This document shows, piece after piece, positions 17,384-25,973 of a stretch of DNA of 64,000 nt. Within the stretch, counting starts at the first letter, position 1, and each line of letters opens with the position of its first letter. The position numbers and the translations under genes were made by a program. Source of the DNA: Paenisporosarcina sp050269735 (GTDB lineage Bacteria > Bacillota > Bacilli > Bacillales_A > Planococcaceae); the NCBI RefSeq assembly GCF_050269735.1, contig NZ_JBNNIX010000004.1:166904-230903 (forward strand), read 5' to 3'. A model generated the notes under the pieces. It was not told the origin of the DNA, did no database searches, and worked only from the letters and a program-made list of their open reading frames with translations.

Positions 17384-18160
17384 ATGGATGTTCAATTAAA
17401 CAAGTTGCGTATGGACCAACGATATGAGAACAAAAAAGAGTATAAGAAAGAATTAAAAAAGCTCCAATACGACATGTTAAACGTTCAACAACATTTATTC
17501 AACCAAAAAGTGGGACTGGTTCTGGTATTTGAAGGCATGGATGCAGCCGGTAAAGGGGGAGCCATTAAAAGGTTAACAGAAAGATTAGATCCCCGTGGTT
17601 TAATGGTTCACGCAATTTCAGCCCCACATCCCCATGAACTTAGATACCATTATCTCCAACGGTTTTGGCGTAAACTTCCCCAACATGGACAAATCGGAAT
17701 TTTTGATCGTTCGTGGTATGGTCGGATACTAGTTGAACGTATCGAAGGATTTGCTAGGAAACCAGAGTGGGAAAGAGCTTTCAAAGAAATTAATGACTTT
17801 GAAAGAACTCTTACAGATGAATCGTACATTGTAGTGAAATGTTGGTTACACATCACGAAAGACGAACAATTGGAACGTTTTGAGGAACGACGTAACGATC
17901 CCTATAAGCAATGGAAATTGACAGATGAAGATTGGCGCAATCGTGAAAAATGGACAGATTATTTAAACGCAGCAGAAGAAATGTTTAAGCGAACACATAC
18001 AGAAGACGCTCCTTGGGTTATTGTAGAAGCGAATGATAAGAAATATGCACGAATGACTGTTTTAAAAAGCATTCTGGAACATATTATGCAAGTGTGCAAA
18101 GAAAAAGGCATACCCGTTGCAAAACTCAATAACGATGTTTCGCAAGGCGAAGAAGCATGA
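17384..18160 (+). CDS. ppk2: Polyphosphate kinase 2 family protein
   Basis: Cytoplasmic PPK2 enzyme of 258 residues that transfers phosphate between polyphosphate and nucleoside mono- or diphosphates. Walker A is GMDAAGKGG at 51-59, Walker B is FDRSWYGR at 107-114, and the lid follows with arginine-rich FEERRNDPYKQWK. The single-domain size fits the PPK2 forms that favour nucleotide phosphorylation from polyphosphate. No ppk1 or exopolyphosphatase gene is nearby. TTGGAGGG precedes the start. The oligopeptidase gene follows after about 50 bp. Confidence 0.92.
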   Translation: MDVQLNKLRMDQRYENKKEYKKELKKLQYDMLNVQQHLFNQKVGLVLVFEGMDAAGKGGAIKRLTERLDPRGLMVHAISAPHPHELRYHYLQRFWRKLPQHGQIGIFDRSWYGRILVERIEGFARKPEWERAFKEINDFERTLTDESYIVVKCWLHITKDEQLERFEERRNDPYKQWKLTDEDWRNREKWTDYLNAAEEMFKRTHTEDAPWVIVEANDKKYARMTVLKSILEHIMQVCKEKGIPVAKLNNDVSQGEEA

Positions 18161-18212
18161 TATAATAGCGTAGTATTTTCGGAAAATTTTGAAAGACATG
18201 GGGGAAAAGATA

Positions 18213-20015
18213 TTGACTACAAAGACGTACTCTGAAGTTTGGGACTTGGACGTATTTTTTAAAGGGGGAAGCTCCTCTCCGGAACTTCGAGAACATTTGA
18301 ATGCTTTAACTGAAAAACTAGATGCCTTTGAAAAAACATTATCGACATTTGAAGTGCCAACGGGCGATTCAGACGCTGCTAAGATTTCTTCTATTATTGA
18401 AGAAACAAAACAAGTGGCTGAGAATTTATCACAAGCTGGTGCGGTTGTCGGCTGTTATCTCGCTCAGGATACAACTGATAAACAAGCGAACTTATTGCAA
18501 GGAGAAATTGGCTCTTTAGGTGCTCGCTTCTCGTCCTCTATGCTCGTGGTTCAACAACTCTTATCAAAAACTGAAGAGACTGTCTGGACTTCTTTAATGA
18601 AAGATGAGCAATTGAAAGAATTTGCTTTCGTGTTAAATGAATGGCGTGATGAAGCAAAGGAATTGCTTTCTGAAAAAGAAGAAGACATGATTACCGCTCT
18701 TGGAGTAGACGGCTATCATGGATGGGGTCAGCTTTACGATTTATTAGTGGGTGACGTGAAAGTTCGTGTCACAGTGGACGGAGAAGAAAAAGAGTTCTCT
18801 GTAGGACAAGCGAGCAACTTAAGCTCTCATCCGGATGCACAAGTCAGAAAAGATTCATTCGAAGCTCTTGAACAAGCATGGACAGACAAAGAAGAGTTCT
18901 TTGCTAAAACATTGAACCATATGGCTGGATTCCGCTTAGCAGTTTACAAAAAACGTGGCTGGGATTCGATCTTAAAAGAACCTTTGCAAATGAATCGCAT
19001 GAAACAACAAACATTGGATGCAATGTGGGGCGCAATCACTGCACATAAAGCTCCTTTTGTTGAGTATTTAAAGCGTAAAGCCGAGCTTGTCGGAGCAGAT
19101 GCCATGCATTGGTACGACTTAGACGCACCAGTGACAGAATCGACTCAGAAGGTTTCGTATCAGCAAGGTGCGGAATTTATTCTAAAACACTTCGGTAAAT
19201 TTGGTCCGGAGCTTGAGAAGTTTTCCCGCAAGGCATTTGAAGATGAATGGATTGAAGCAGAAGATCGTCCGAATAAACGACCGGGTGGATTCTGTACCGG
19301 AATGCCAATGTCACAACAATCACGTATTTTCATGACGTATAGTGGCACAATGTCCAATGTTGCCACATTAGCACATGAACTTGGTCATGCTTTCCATTCA
19401 TATGCACTTCGTCCTGTCCATTGGATGAATCGTCAATATGCAATGGGGGTAGCTGAAACGGCTTCTACATTTGCTGAAATGATTGTAGCCGATGCTGCAG
19501 TTAAAGAAGCGACTACAGCAGATGAAAAATTGGCATTGCTTGAAGATAAGATTCAACGCAGTGTTGCATTCTTCATGAACATCCATGCACGCTTCTTATT
19601 TGAAACTCGTTTTTATGATGAGCGTAAAAAAGGAATTGTTTCGGCAGCCCGTTTAAATACATTGATGGAAGAAGCGCAACGTGAAGCATTTGGAGATGGA
19701 TTGGGTGAAGTGCATCCGCATTTCTGGGCTTCTAAACTACATTTCTATATCACACGTGTACCGTTCTATAACTTCCCATACACATTCGGTTATTTATTCA
19801 GCCTGAGTATTTATGCGAAAGCTATTGAAGAAGGCAGCAGTTTTGAAGAAAAGTATATTGCCCTGCTTCAAGATACAGCCATTATGTCGGTTGAAGATTT
19901 AGCAATGAAGCATTTAGGAGAAGATATCACTCAACATGCGTTCTGGGAAAAAGGCATAGCACTTTGTATTAAAGATGTGGAAGAGTTTCTATCGTTAACT
20001 TCATCTAAAGGGTGA
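18213..20015 (+). CDS. pepF: Oligoendopeptidase F, M3 family
   Basis: Cytoplasmic zinc metallopeptidase that cleaves peptides of roughly 7-17 residues; about 600 residues, the family size. The zinc motif HELGHAFHS starts near residue 388, and the third ligand lies in ETASTFAEM downstream. The C-terminal YNFPYTFGYLFSLSIY block is typical of M3B enzymes. I favour TTG 18213 (LTTKTYSEV), eight bases after GGGGGA; ATG 18198 or TTG 18189 would add five or eight residues. The acetyltransferase gene starts six bases after the stop. Confidence 0.92.
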   Translation: MTTKTYSEVWDLDVFFKGGSSSPELREHLNALTEKLDAFEKTLSTFEVPTGDSDAAKISSIIEETKQVAENLSQAGAVVGCYLAQDTTDKQANLLQGEIGSLGARFSSSMLVVQQLLSKTEETVWTSLMKDEQLKEFAFVLNEWRDEAKELLSEKEEDMITALGVDGYHGWGQLYDLLVGDVKVRVTVDGEEKEFSVGQASNLSSHPDAQVRKDSFEALEQAWTDKEEFFAKTLNHMAGFRLAVYKKRGWDSILKEPLQMNRMKQQTLDAMWGAITAHKAPFVEYLKRKAELVGADAMHWYDLDAPVTESTQKVSYQQGAEFILKHFGKFGPELEKFSRKAFEDEWIEAEDRPNKRPGGFCTGMPMSQQSRIFMTYSGTMSNVATLAHELGHAFHSYALRPVHWMNRQYAMGVAETASTFAEMIVADAAVKEATTADEKLALLEDKIQRSVAFFMNIHARFLFETRFYDERKKGIVSAARLNTLMEEAQREAFGDGLGEVHPHFWASKLHFYITRVPFYNFPYTFGYLFSLSIYAKAIEEGSSFEEKYIALLQDTAIMSVEDLAMKHLGEDITQHAFWEKGIALCIKDVEEFLSLTSSKG

Positions 20016-20021
20016 TTTTCA

Positions 20022-20567
20022 ATGATTTTACTGGAAGGCCAAACTTGTTTTTTACGAACTTTAGATGAAAGAGATGCAGCAGAACTTACAAATCTTGTTT
20101 TCAAAAATCGACATTATTGGTCCATTTATGAACCGAGACATCAAGAGTCTTATTTTACAGTAGCTGTTCAAAGAGAAAAAATATTAGAATCAATGCACCA
20201 TATGAAGAATCAACGTGAATTCAGTTTCGGTATTTATGATAAGTGGACTAAAGAACTAATCGGTCATATTTCCATGTACAGTATTAAACGGCTTCCATTT
20301 TCAAGTGCATTCATTGGTTATTCAATAGATGAATTGAATGTGGGGAAAGGTGTTGCAACTGAGGCTGTTCAGCTTCTGGTGAAGTATGGGATGGAAGTAG
20401 TGGGGCTCCACCGCATTGAAGCGTATGTATCGCCGCGAAACGTAGGTTCAATACGTGTCTTAGAAAAAGCAAACATGCAAAGAGAAGGATTGCTCCGCCA
20501 GCTATTATTTATAAATGGAGAGTGGGAAGATCACTACATCTATGCGGTTTTAGAAAATGATTATTGA
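20022..20567 (+). CDS. GNAT acetyltransferase, RimJ/RimL-like
   Basis: Acetyl-CoA-dependent N-acetyltransferase of 181 residues. FLRTLDERDAAEL at the N-terminus, IGYSIDELNVGKGVATEAVQLL with the acetyl-CoA pyrophosphate loop, and HRIEAYVSPRNVGSIRVLEKANM are the RimJ/RimL hallmarks, close to B. subtilis YjcK. The likely substrate is the N-terminus of a ribosomal or other protein. It is co-transcribed with pepF (6-bp spacing) and closed by a terminator. Confidence 0.88.
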   Translation: MILLEGQTCFLRTLDERDAAELTNLVFKNRHYWSIYEPRHQESYFTVAVQREKILESMHHMKNQREFSFGIYDKWTKELIGHISMYSIKRLPFSSAFIGYSIDELNVGKGVATEAVQLLVKYGMEVVGLHRIEAYVSPRNVGSIRVLEKANMQREGLLRQLLFINGEWEDHYIYAVLENDY

Positions 20568-20609
20568 AAAGGTAAGGCCGCTTGGCGGAAATGGCGTAAA
20601 ATGATGAAT

Positions 20610-20643
20610 GGCTGGTTTCTCAATTGAGAAACCAGTTTTTTTA
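20610..20643 (+). terminator. Terminator after pepF operon
   Basis: CTGGTTTCTCAA / TTGAGAAACCAG perfect palindromic stem followed by T7. Confidence 0.92.
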
Positions 20644-20685
20644 TGTCGATTTCCCGGGAAATATAGGACAGATTAGGCTGAAATG

Positions 20686-20714
20686 TTTACATATTTTTAA
20701 TTCCATCATATACT
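20686..20714 (+). promoter_or_regulatory. Sigma-A promoter for the DUF4395 gene
   Basis: TTTACA (20686-20691), a 17-bp spacer, and TATACT (20709-20714). The ATG at 20715 touches the -10 box and so cannot be the start codon. Confidence 0.8.
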
Positions 20715-20750
20715 ATGATTACAAATCCAATAAGAATAGTAGGTTTTAAA

Positions 20751-21170
20751 ATGAAAACAATTCCGAAGCCTCTTGTGTTGGCAAATCAATGGACAATTGT
20801 ATTATCAGTTGTCATTTCCCTCATCACTCAATCTGCGTGGATTTTACTCATTCCTTTAGTTTCTTGCCTTTTAAGTTTATTTACAGGATTCAATCCTGTT
20901 TTAGCTTTAGTAAAACAATTCTTATTAAAATCACCTGATCAGTATGAACAGGAAGATTATGACCAACTACAATTTAACCAATGGTTGGCTGTCGGATTTT
21001 TATTGGTGGCGACAATTAGTTTCTTCATGAATTGGAGTGTTTTGTTTAACATTGCGACCGTCATGGTGGGATTAGCGGCATTGGTAGCTATTATGGGATT
21101 TTGTATAGGGTGTTTCATACGCTTTCAATACCAGCAATGGAATTATCGTCGCAAGAAATCAGCAACATAA
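20751..21170 (+). CDS. DUF4395 membrane protein
   Basis: Membrane protein of 139 residues with four hydrophobic helices. The opening MKTIPKPLVLANQWTIVLSV is typical of DUF4395, a family of unknown function, sometimes found near rhodanese or thioredoxin genes. The start was moved to ATG 20751 because a strong promoter ends at 20714. AGTAGGT is a modest ribosome-binding site. Monocistronic, with its own promoter and terminator. Confidence 0.8.
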   Translation: MKTIPKPLVLANQWTIVLSVVISLITQSAWILLIPLVSCLLSLFTGFNPVLALVKQFLLKSPDQYEQEDYDQLQFNQWLAVGFLLVATISFFMNWSVLFNIATVMVGLAALVAIMGFCIGCFIRFQYQQWNYRRKKSAT

Positions 21171-21196
21171 AAAAAGAGCCCAAGGGCTCTTTTTTG
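21168..21196. terminator. Bidirectional terminator
   Basis: AAAAAAGAGCCC / GGGCTCTTTTTT with a two-base spacer, between the convergent DUF4395 and carbonic anhydrase genes. Confidence 0.9.
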
Positions 21197-21202
21197 TGTT
21201 TC

Positions 21203-21751
21203 TTAATCCACAAGTGTAAGTCTGCCTGTTGCGGGATCAATGACTAAGCCATGAACAGGAACATCTTTAACCATTAACGGGTGATTACGGACCATATCCA
21301 CACTATGTTTGACACTTTCACTCACATCTTCAAATCCACGCAGCCATTCGTTCAATTCCACTCCCGAATAGCTCAACATATCGATGGTCTCACGAGGTAT
21401 TCCTCGATCAATCATTTTTTGCAGCATGACTTCCGGTTTAATTGCGCTCATCCCACAATCATAATGGCCGATTATATAAATTTCTTCTGCTTTCAATTCA
21501 TACACAGCTACAAGTAAACTGCGCATGATGCCGCCAAATGGATGGTTAATGACTGCGCCAGCGCTTTTGACAATTTTCACGTCTCCGTTTTTAAAATTCA
21601 TTGCCTTTGGTAATAATTCAAATAACCGAGCGTCCATACACGTTAAAATAACTATTTTTTTGTCAGGAAATTTTGTAGTAATGAATTCTTCGTATTGTTT
21701 TTCAGCAACGAACTTTTCGTTAAAAGAAAGAATTTCGTTCAATAAAGTCAT
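21203..21751 (-). CDS. Beta-class carbonic anhydrase, YtiB-like
   Basis: Zinc enzyme for reversible CO2 hydration, 182 residues. Ligands are in LTCMDAR (Cys and Asp/Arg dyad) and GHYDCGM (His and Cys). The short form with this spacing matches YtiB-type anhydrases of bacilli. It supplies bicarbonate to carboxylases. AAGGAGG precedes ATG 21751. It is divergent from nos across a 171-bp gap containing the nos promoter. Confidence 0.92.
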   Translation of the reverse strand: MTLLNEILSFNEKFVAEKQYEEFITTKFPDKKIVILTCMDARLFELLPKAMNFKNGDVKIVKSAGAVINHPFGGIMRSLLVAVYELKAEEIYIIGHYDCGMSAIKPEVMLQKMIDRGIPRETIDMLSYSGVELNEWLRGFEDVSESVKHSVDMVRNHPLMVKDVPVHGLVIDPATGRLTLVD

Positions 21752-21861
21752 GTGTAAGTTCCTCCTTAATTATTCCCTTCTTATTGTAGATGATTTTAGT
21801 ATGGATTAGCCACTTTTACGACACATTCTTTAGAAACAAGGAAATGTGTACCGTTTATCTT

Positions 21862-21890
21862 TTGAGTAGGTCATAAATATTCTCTACACT
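21862..21890 (+). promoter_or_regulatory. Probable sigma-A promoter of nos
   Basis: TTGAGT (21862-21867), 17-bp spacer, TACACT (21885-21890), 33 bp before the nos start codon. Confidence 0.55.
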
Positions 21891-21922
21891 ATAAGTATAA
21901 AGAAACATAAAGGATGAAAAAT

Positions 21923-23071
21923 ATGAACCTATTATTGCTGGATGAAGCAACTAAATTCCTTGTTCAGTATGGGGAAGAAAATGGGCTTTCCAAGGATACG
22001 ATAATTGATCGACAACGTTGTGTCTCTGAGGAAATCAAATCGACTGGCACATATACACATACATTAGAAGAAATAACTTTTGGTGCAAAACTTGCTTGGC
22101 GAAATAGTACCAAATGTATTGGAAGGCTATTTTGGGAAACTCTCGATGTGTTTGATGCAAGGCATGTTAAATCACCTGATGAAGTAGCACAGTATTTGCA
22201 TCAACATATTCAACACGCTACAAATGCAGGGAAAATCCGTTCTACAATCACCGTTTTTCCGCCACTTAAACAAAATGAACCACAAAAAGTGCAATTGTGG
22301 AGTCCTCAGTTGATTCGCTATGCAGGATATACATTAGCTAATAATGAGGTCATTGGTGACCCTGCATGTATCGAATTAACAAAGATTGCTCAGATGATGG
22401 GTTGGAAAGGTGAAGAGGGTTCATACGATTTGTTGCCTGTTATTTTTCAGTGGAATGATGAGGCACCAATCATGGTACCAATTACAAAAGAAGAAATTCT
22501 TGAAGTACAAATCGATCATCCTGTTCATCAAAACTGGGGTCCGTTAAATCTTCAATGGTATGCGGTGCCGATTATTTCTGATCGCTATCTTGAAATAGGC
22601 GGTTTACGTTATCCAGCGCCTTTTAACGGCTGGTATATGGAGACAGAGATCGCAGCAAGAAATTTTGTCGATTCTTACCGATATAACCGATTGAGGGACG
22701 TTGCGGAACATTTGGGGCTTGATACATCAAGTACGACAACGTTTTGGAGGGACAAAGCGCTTGTAGAGCTTCAACTCGCAGTGTATGCATCGTTTAAACA
22801 AGCAGGTGTACAGATTGTCGACCATTATACAGCTGCACAGCAGTTTCAAACGTTTCGTGATAAGGAAGAAAAGCAGCAAAGAGAAGTAAAAGGGGATTGG
22901 ACTTGGCTTATTCCACCGATTTCACCGGCATTGACTCCGATATTTCATCAAGGAATTGTAAACGAGGAATTGACTCCGAATTTCTTTAAACAAAAACGAT
23001 CGTCTTTATATAAAAAAATGAGCGAGATGACAGAATCATCTCGCTCACACGGTTGCCCCTATCATTTTTGA
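21923..23071 (+). CDS. nos: Nitric oxide synthase oxygenase
   Basis: Bacterial NOS lacks the reductase domain and makes NO from arginine using heme, tetrahydrobiopterin/tetrahydrofolate and a separate flavodoxin. At 382 residues this is the full oxygenase. The heme-ligating Cys is near residue 65 in AWRNSTKCIGR. The arginine-binding WYMETEIAARNF and the NPxxRY-type DSYRYNR block are present. I start at ATG 21923, eight bases after AAAGGA. In bacilli NO protects against oxidative damage. The last 20 codons contain a terminator for the opposing mreBH gene. Confidence 0.95.
   Translation: MNLLLLDEATKFLVQYGEENGLSKDTIIDRQRCVSEEIKSTGTYTHTLEEITFGAKLAWRNSTKCIGRLFWETLDVFDARHVKSPDEVAQYLHQHIQHATNAGKIRSTITVFPPLKQNEPQKVQLWSPQLIRYAGYTLANNEVIGDPACIELTKIAQMMGWKGEEGSYDLLPVIFQWNDEAPIMVPITKEEILEVQIDHPVHQNWGPLNLQWYAVPIISDRYLEIGGLRYPAPFNGWYMETEIAARNFVDSYRYNRLRDVAEHLGLDTSSTTTFWRDKALVELQLAVYASFKQAGVQIVDHYTAAQQFQTFRDKEEKQQREVKGDWTWLIPPISPALTPIFHQGIVNEELTPNFFKQKRSSLYKKMSEMTESSRSHGCPYHF
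23012..23047 (-). terminator. mreBH terminator lying inside the nos coding region
   Basis: TGAGCGAGATGA / TCATCTCGCTCA with a 5-base loop (23019-23047). Read on the minus strand it is followed by T7 (23012-23018). It is 25 bases past the mreBH stop codon and within the last codons of nos, encoding the stretch MSEMTESSRSH. Confidence 0.9.
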
Positions 23072-24079
23072 TTAGCGGGCAACTTTTTGTATTTTATCCA
23101 TCATAACCAATGAGCGACCTGTACCGATTGCTACAGACTCAAGTGGTTGAGGGGCAATATGAACAGGTACGGAAATCTCGTTAGATAACCATTCTTGCAT
23201 TCCTTTTAATAGAGCACCGCCACCAGTCAATACAACACCTTGGTCAACAATATCACCAGATAGTTCTGGAGGACAGCTTTCAAGCGTTGCACGAATTGCT
23301 TCCAGAATAGAAAGTAACGATTCTTTCAAAGTCTCTTGAACTTCTACAGAACTGATTGTAATCGTTTTTGGAAGACCTGTCATGACATCACGGCCACGTA
23401 CTTCCATAGTTTCCACTGTATGTGGAATTAATGCGTACCCGACTTCCATTTTAATTCTTTCAGCTGTACGTTCACCAATTAACACATTGAATTGTTTGCG
23501 GACAAAATGAATAATGTCTTCATCCATACGATCTCCCGCAACTTTGACAGTGTTTGAGGATACGACGCCACCAAATGAAATGATGCCCACTTCTGTCGTA
23601 CCGCCACCAATATCAACAATGACACTTGCAATCGGTTCACTGACAGGCAGGTCCGCACCAATAGCAGCTGCTACAGGTTCCTCGATCAAGTGCACTTCTT
23701 TCGCTCCACTGTTTTTCACAGCATCATGAATGGCGCGACGTTCAACTGAAGTTGCGCCAGAAGGTGTACAAACCATAACGTTTGGTTTGCGGACAGAGCT
23801 TCCCATTTTTTTACCTACTTTTTTCATTACCATACGTAACATATCAGTTGTCACATCAAAGTCAGCAATAACTCCATCTTTCAATGGTCGAATAACTGTA
23901 ATGGAACCTGGAGTTTTTCCTATCATACTTTTAGCTTCTTCACCAAAAGCAACAACTTGTCTAGTTTTTGTATCCACCGCTACTACCGATGGTTCATTTA
24001 AAATTATGCCTTTATTTTTTGTATATACAAGGATATTAGCTGTTCCTAAATCAATCCCTAAATCAATACCTGAAAACAT
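23072..24079 (-). CDS. mreBH: Rod shape-determining actin homologue MreBH
   Basis: Bacterial actin, 335 residues, that polymerises under the membrane and directs lateral wall synthesis and autolysin activity. Visible actin-fold blocks are GIDLGTANILVY (phosphate 1), DVTTDM, VIVDIGGGTTEVGIISFGG (phosphate 2), LTGGGALLKG and the C-terminal LESVAIGTGRS. The N-terminal MFSGIDLGIDLG and overall sequence are closer to MreBH than to MreB or Mbl as I recall them. It stands alone, not in an mre operon, also pointing to MreBH. AAGGAGG precedes the ATG. The stop codon directly abuts the nos stop from the other side. Confidence 0.9.
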   Translation of the reverse strand: MFSGIDLGIDLGTANILVYTKNKGIILNEPSVVAVDTKTRQVVAFGEEAKSMIGKTPGSITVIRPLKDGVIADFDVTTDMLRMVMKKVGKKMGSSVRKPNVMVCTPSGATSVERRAIHDAVKNSGAKEVHLIEEPVAAAIGADLPVSEPIASVIVDIGGGTTEVGIISFGGVVSSNTVKVAGDRMDEDIIHFVRKQFNVLIGERTAERIKMEVGYALIPHTVETMEVRGRDVMTGLPKTITISSVEVQETLKESLLSILEAIRATLESCPPELSGDIVDQGVVLTGGGALLKGMQEWLSNEISVPVHIAPQPLESVAIGTGRSLVMMDKIQKVAR

Positions 24080-24289
24080 GCAGATTCCTCCTTAAAACGG
24101 TTTGCTTCCTTAGTATAGAGGATTTTAGTGTGGATGCCATGTGGTACTTAATGGGAGTTATCATTTGTTGCAGTGATTACTGGGATAAAAGAAGGGGAGA
24201 GAGGACTATAAATAAGCATTAAGTTGCGCATTGTCACGTTGTTGTTATATCGATGTAGTGTAAATGTAAACAAAATGTTAAATCATAAC

Positions 24290-24322
24290 AAAAAGCAATT
24301 GTCCGAGGACAATTGCTTTTAT
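24290..24322 (-). terminator. Terminator after the 46-residue membrane peptide
   Basis: AAAGCAATTGTCC / GGACAATTGCTTT with a short loop. On the minus strand TTTTTG follows. It separates the small ORF from mreBH. Confidence 0.85.
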
Positions 24323-24326
24323 ATGA

Positions 24327-24467
24327 TTAATATTTTGTATCTGGTTTAGGATCGATTACTTCTGCATCGTGAGCAACTAGTGCTCTACCCAAGAAATGCA
24401 TAACGAATTGACCAGTAATAGCCATGATAATCATAAAGCCAACTACAGTTAATATACCGAAAGTCAT
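24327..24467 (-). CDS. Single-pass small membrane protein, 46 residues
   Basis: ATG 24467 follows AAGGAGAG. The product begins MTFGILTVVGFMIIMAITGQ, a clear transmembrane helix, and ends in a short hydrophilic tail rich in acidic residues and Pro (AEVIDPKPDTKY). It resembles accessory subunits of respiratory oxidases in size and layout, but I cannot name a family. It has its own ribosome-binding site and terminator, lying between the M29 peptidase and mreBH, all on the minus strand. Confidence 0.75.
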   Translation of the reverse strand: MTFGILTVVGFMIIMAITGQFVMHFLGRALVAHDAEVIDPKPDTKY

Positions 24468-24568
24468 GAGAACTCTCCTTTCTACTAACCTATTTATTCA
24501 ATAGTTATCAGTATACAGGAGGAAAGAGCATACTTGAAGGCATTTTGACGATTGTCAAAAATTGTTCA

Positions 24569-25801
24569 TTAAATCGCCCAGTTACCTGCACGGAATACAG
24601 CTTCTCGCGTACCATCTTCCAAAATTCCGTCGATGTCCATTTTGTCAGAACCAATCATGAAGTCCACATGGGTAATGCTTTGGTTTAAGCCGTTCTCCGC
24701 TAGTTCTTCCTGGGACATCTTTTTGCCGCCTTCAAGACAGAATGCATAAGCGCTTCCGATTGCAAGGTGGTTGGATGCATTTTCATCATAAAGAGTGTTG
24801 TAGAAAAGTAATCCTGATTCTGAGATAGGGGAGTGGTGAGGTACTAAAGCAACTTCACCTAAATACTTCGCGCCTTCATCTGTATCCACCAATTGTTGTA
24901 ATACTTCCTGACCTTCGGCTGCTTCCACTTTCACAATACGGCCTTTTTCGAACGTGATTTTGAAATCGTCGATGATATTTCCGCCGTAACTTAAAGGTTT
25001 AGAGCTTGAAACAACGCCATCAACACCAGTTTTCAAAGGCACTGTAAATACTTCTTCAGTTGGCATGTTTGCCATAAATGCATCGCCTTTTTCGTTAATG
25101 CTTCCAGCCCCACACCACAAATGGCCTTTAGGAAGTTCAATTGTAAGGTCAGTTCCAGGCGCCGTGTAATGCAATTTGTGATATTTTTTTTCATTTAAAT
25201 AATCGACTTTTTCATGAAGAGTCTCATCATGTTTTGTCCAAGCTTCGATAGGAGATTCAACATCTGCACGTACGGCTTTGAAAATTGCTTCCCATAAAGC
25301 TGAAACTTGCTCTTCTTCGGCAACTTCAGGAAACACTTTTGCAGCCCAAGCTTTCGAAGGTGCTGCAACTACAGTCCAGCTGATTTTATCCGATTGAACG
25401 TACTGACGATATTTCGTCAACGCTGTTCCAGCCGCTTTCTGGAATGCGGCAATGCGTGAAGATTCAATACCTTTTAGTAAATCAGGACTAGAAGACATAA
25501 CGTTCATAAATGCAGCGCCTTGATCTGCTAGTTGTTCACGTTCTTGAACTTTCCATGCTGGGAATTCTTCAAAAGATGCACTTGGAGCCATTTCAAATTT
25601 TGTACGTGTAATGACGTCATCTGACCAGTCTACATATACTTGCTTAGCGCCTACTTCATAAGCTGTTTTCGTCAATAAACGTACAAATTCCGGATTGTCA
25701 ATTGATGCTGCAATGTACAAGCTTTGTCCAGGTTGAATGTTAACGCCAACTTTGACAGCTAACTCTGCATACTTCTTTAATTTCTCATTAAATGATGTCA
25801 T
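24569..25801 (-). CDS. M29-family metalloaminopeptidase (second copy)
   Basis: Paralogue of the aminopeptidase at 10688-11917, 410 residues. Shared blocks include KYAELAVKVGVNIQPGQ, PGTDLTIELP, NMPTEEVFTVP, ALVPHHSPIS, LFYNTLYDENASNHLAIGSAY and ITHVDFMIGSDKMDIDG, so the metal site is intact. I start at ATG 25801, right after AAAGGAGAAATTAAA; the 40 extra codons of the longer open frame have no family character. It is divergent from psuK, with about 170 bp between starts. Confidence 0.93.
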   Translation of the reverse strand: MTSFNEKLKKYAELAVKVGVNIQPGQSLYIAASIDNPEFVRLLTKTAYEVGAKQVYVDWSDDVITRTKFEMAPSASFEEFPAWKVQEREQLADQGAAFMNVMSSSPDLLKGIESSRIAAFQKAAGTALTKYRQYVQSDKISWTVVAAPSKAWAAKVFPEVAEEEQVSALWEAIFKAVRADVESPIEAWTKHDETLHEKVDYLNEKKYHKLHYTAPGTDLTIELPKGHLWCGAGSINEKGDAFMANMPTEEVFTVPLKTGVDGVVSSSKPLSYGGNIIDDFKITFEKGRIVKVEAAEGQEVLQQLVDTDEGAKYLGEVALVPHHSPISESGLLFYNTLYDENASNHLAIGSAYAFCLEGGKKMSQEELAENGLNQSITHVDFMIGSDKMDIDGILEDGTREAVFRAGNWAI

Positions 25802-25915
25802 TTTAATTTCTCCTTTGAGATACAGTCTGTTTCTATAGTAGCAATATTCGAAGCAGTAAATCAATTGCAATATTCGTGAGACGAAAGAATTTTGCGATTT
25901 TTTTAAAACTTCGGA

Positions 25916-25959
25916 TTGCAAACTCCATTACAAAAGTTTATATTATAAACAAATGTTTA
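25916..25959 (+). promoter_or_regulatory. psuK promoter with overlapping palindromic operator
   Basis: TTGCAA (25916-25921), 17-bp spacer and TATATT (25939-25944). The -10 lies in an inverted repeat GTTTATA-T-TATAAAC (25936-25950), and a second one, TAAAC-AAAT-GTTTA (25946-25959), overlaps it. The encoded kinase carries an N-terminal helix-turn-helix, so autoregulation at this site is plausible. Confidence 0.65.
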
Positions 25960-25973
25960 AAAGGGGTGATGTG

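Noticed and set aside
20715..20750. ATG 20715 as start of the DUF4395 gene
   Set aside because: It is directly adjacent to a consensus -10 box, so it would lie at or before the transcription start.
23730..24095. 121-codon plus-strand ORF
   Set aside because: Antisense to mreBH, whose actin motifs are intact.
24130..24213. Possible further 21-bp array upstream of mreBH
   Set aside because: TGG cores occur at 24130 and 24151 and a G-run at 24193, but the core is otherwise not preserved. Too weak to call.
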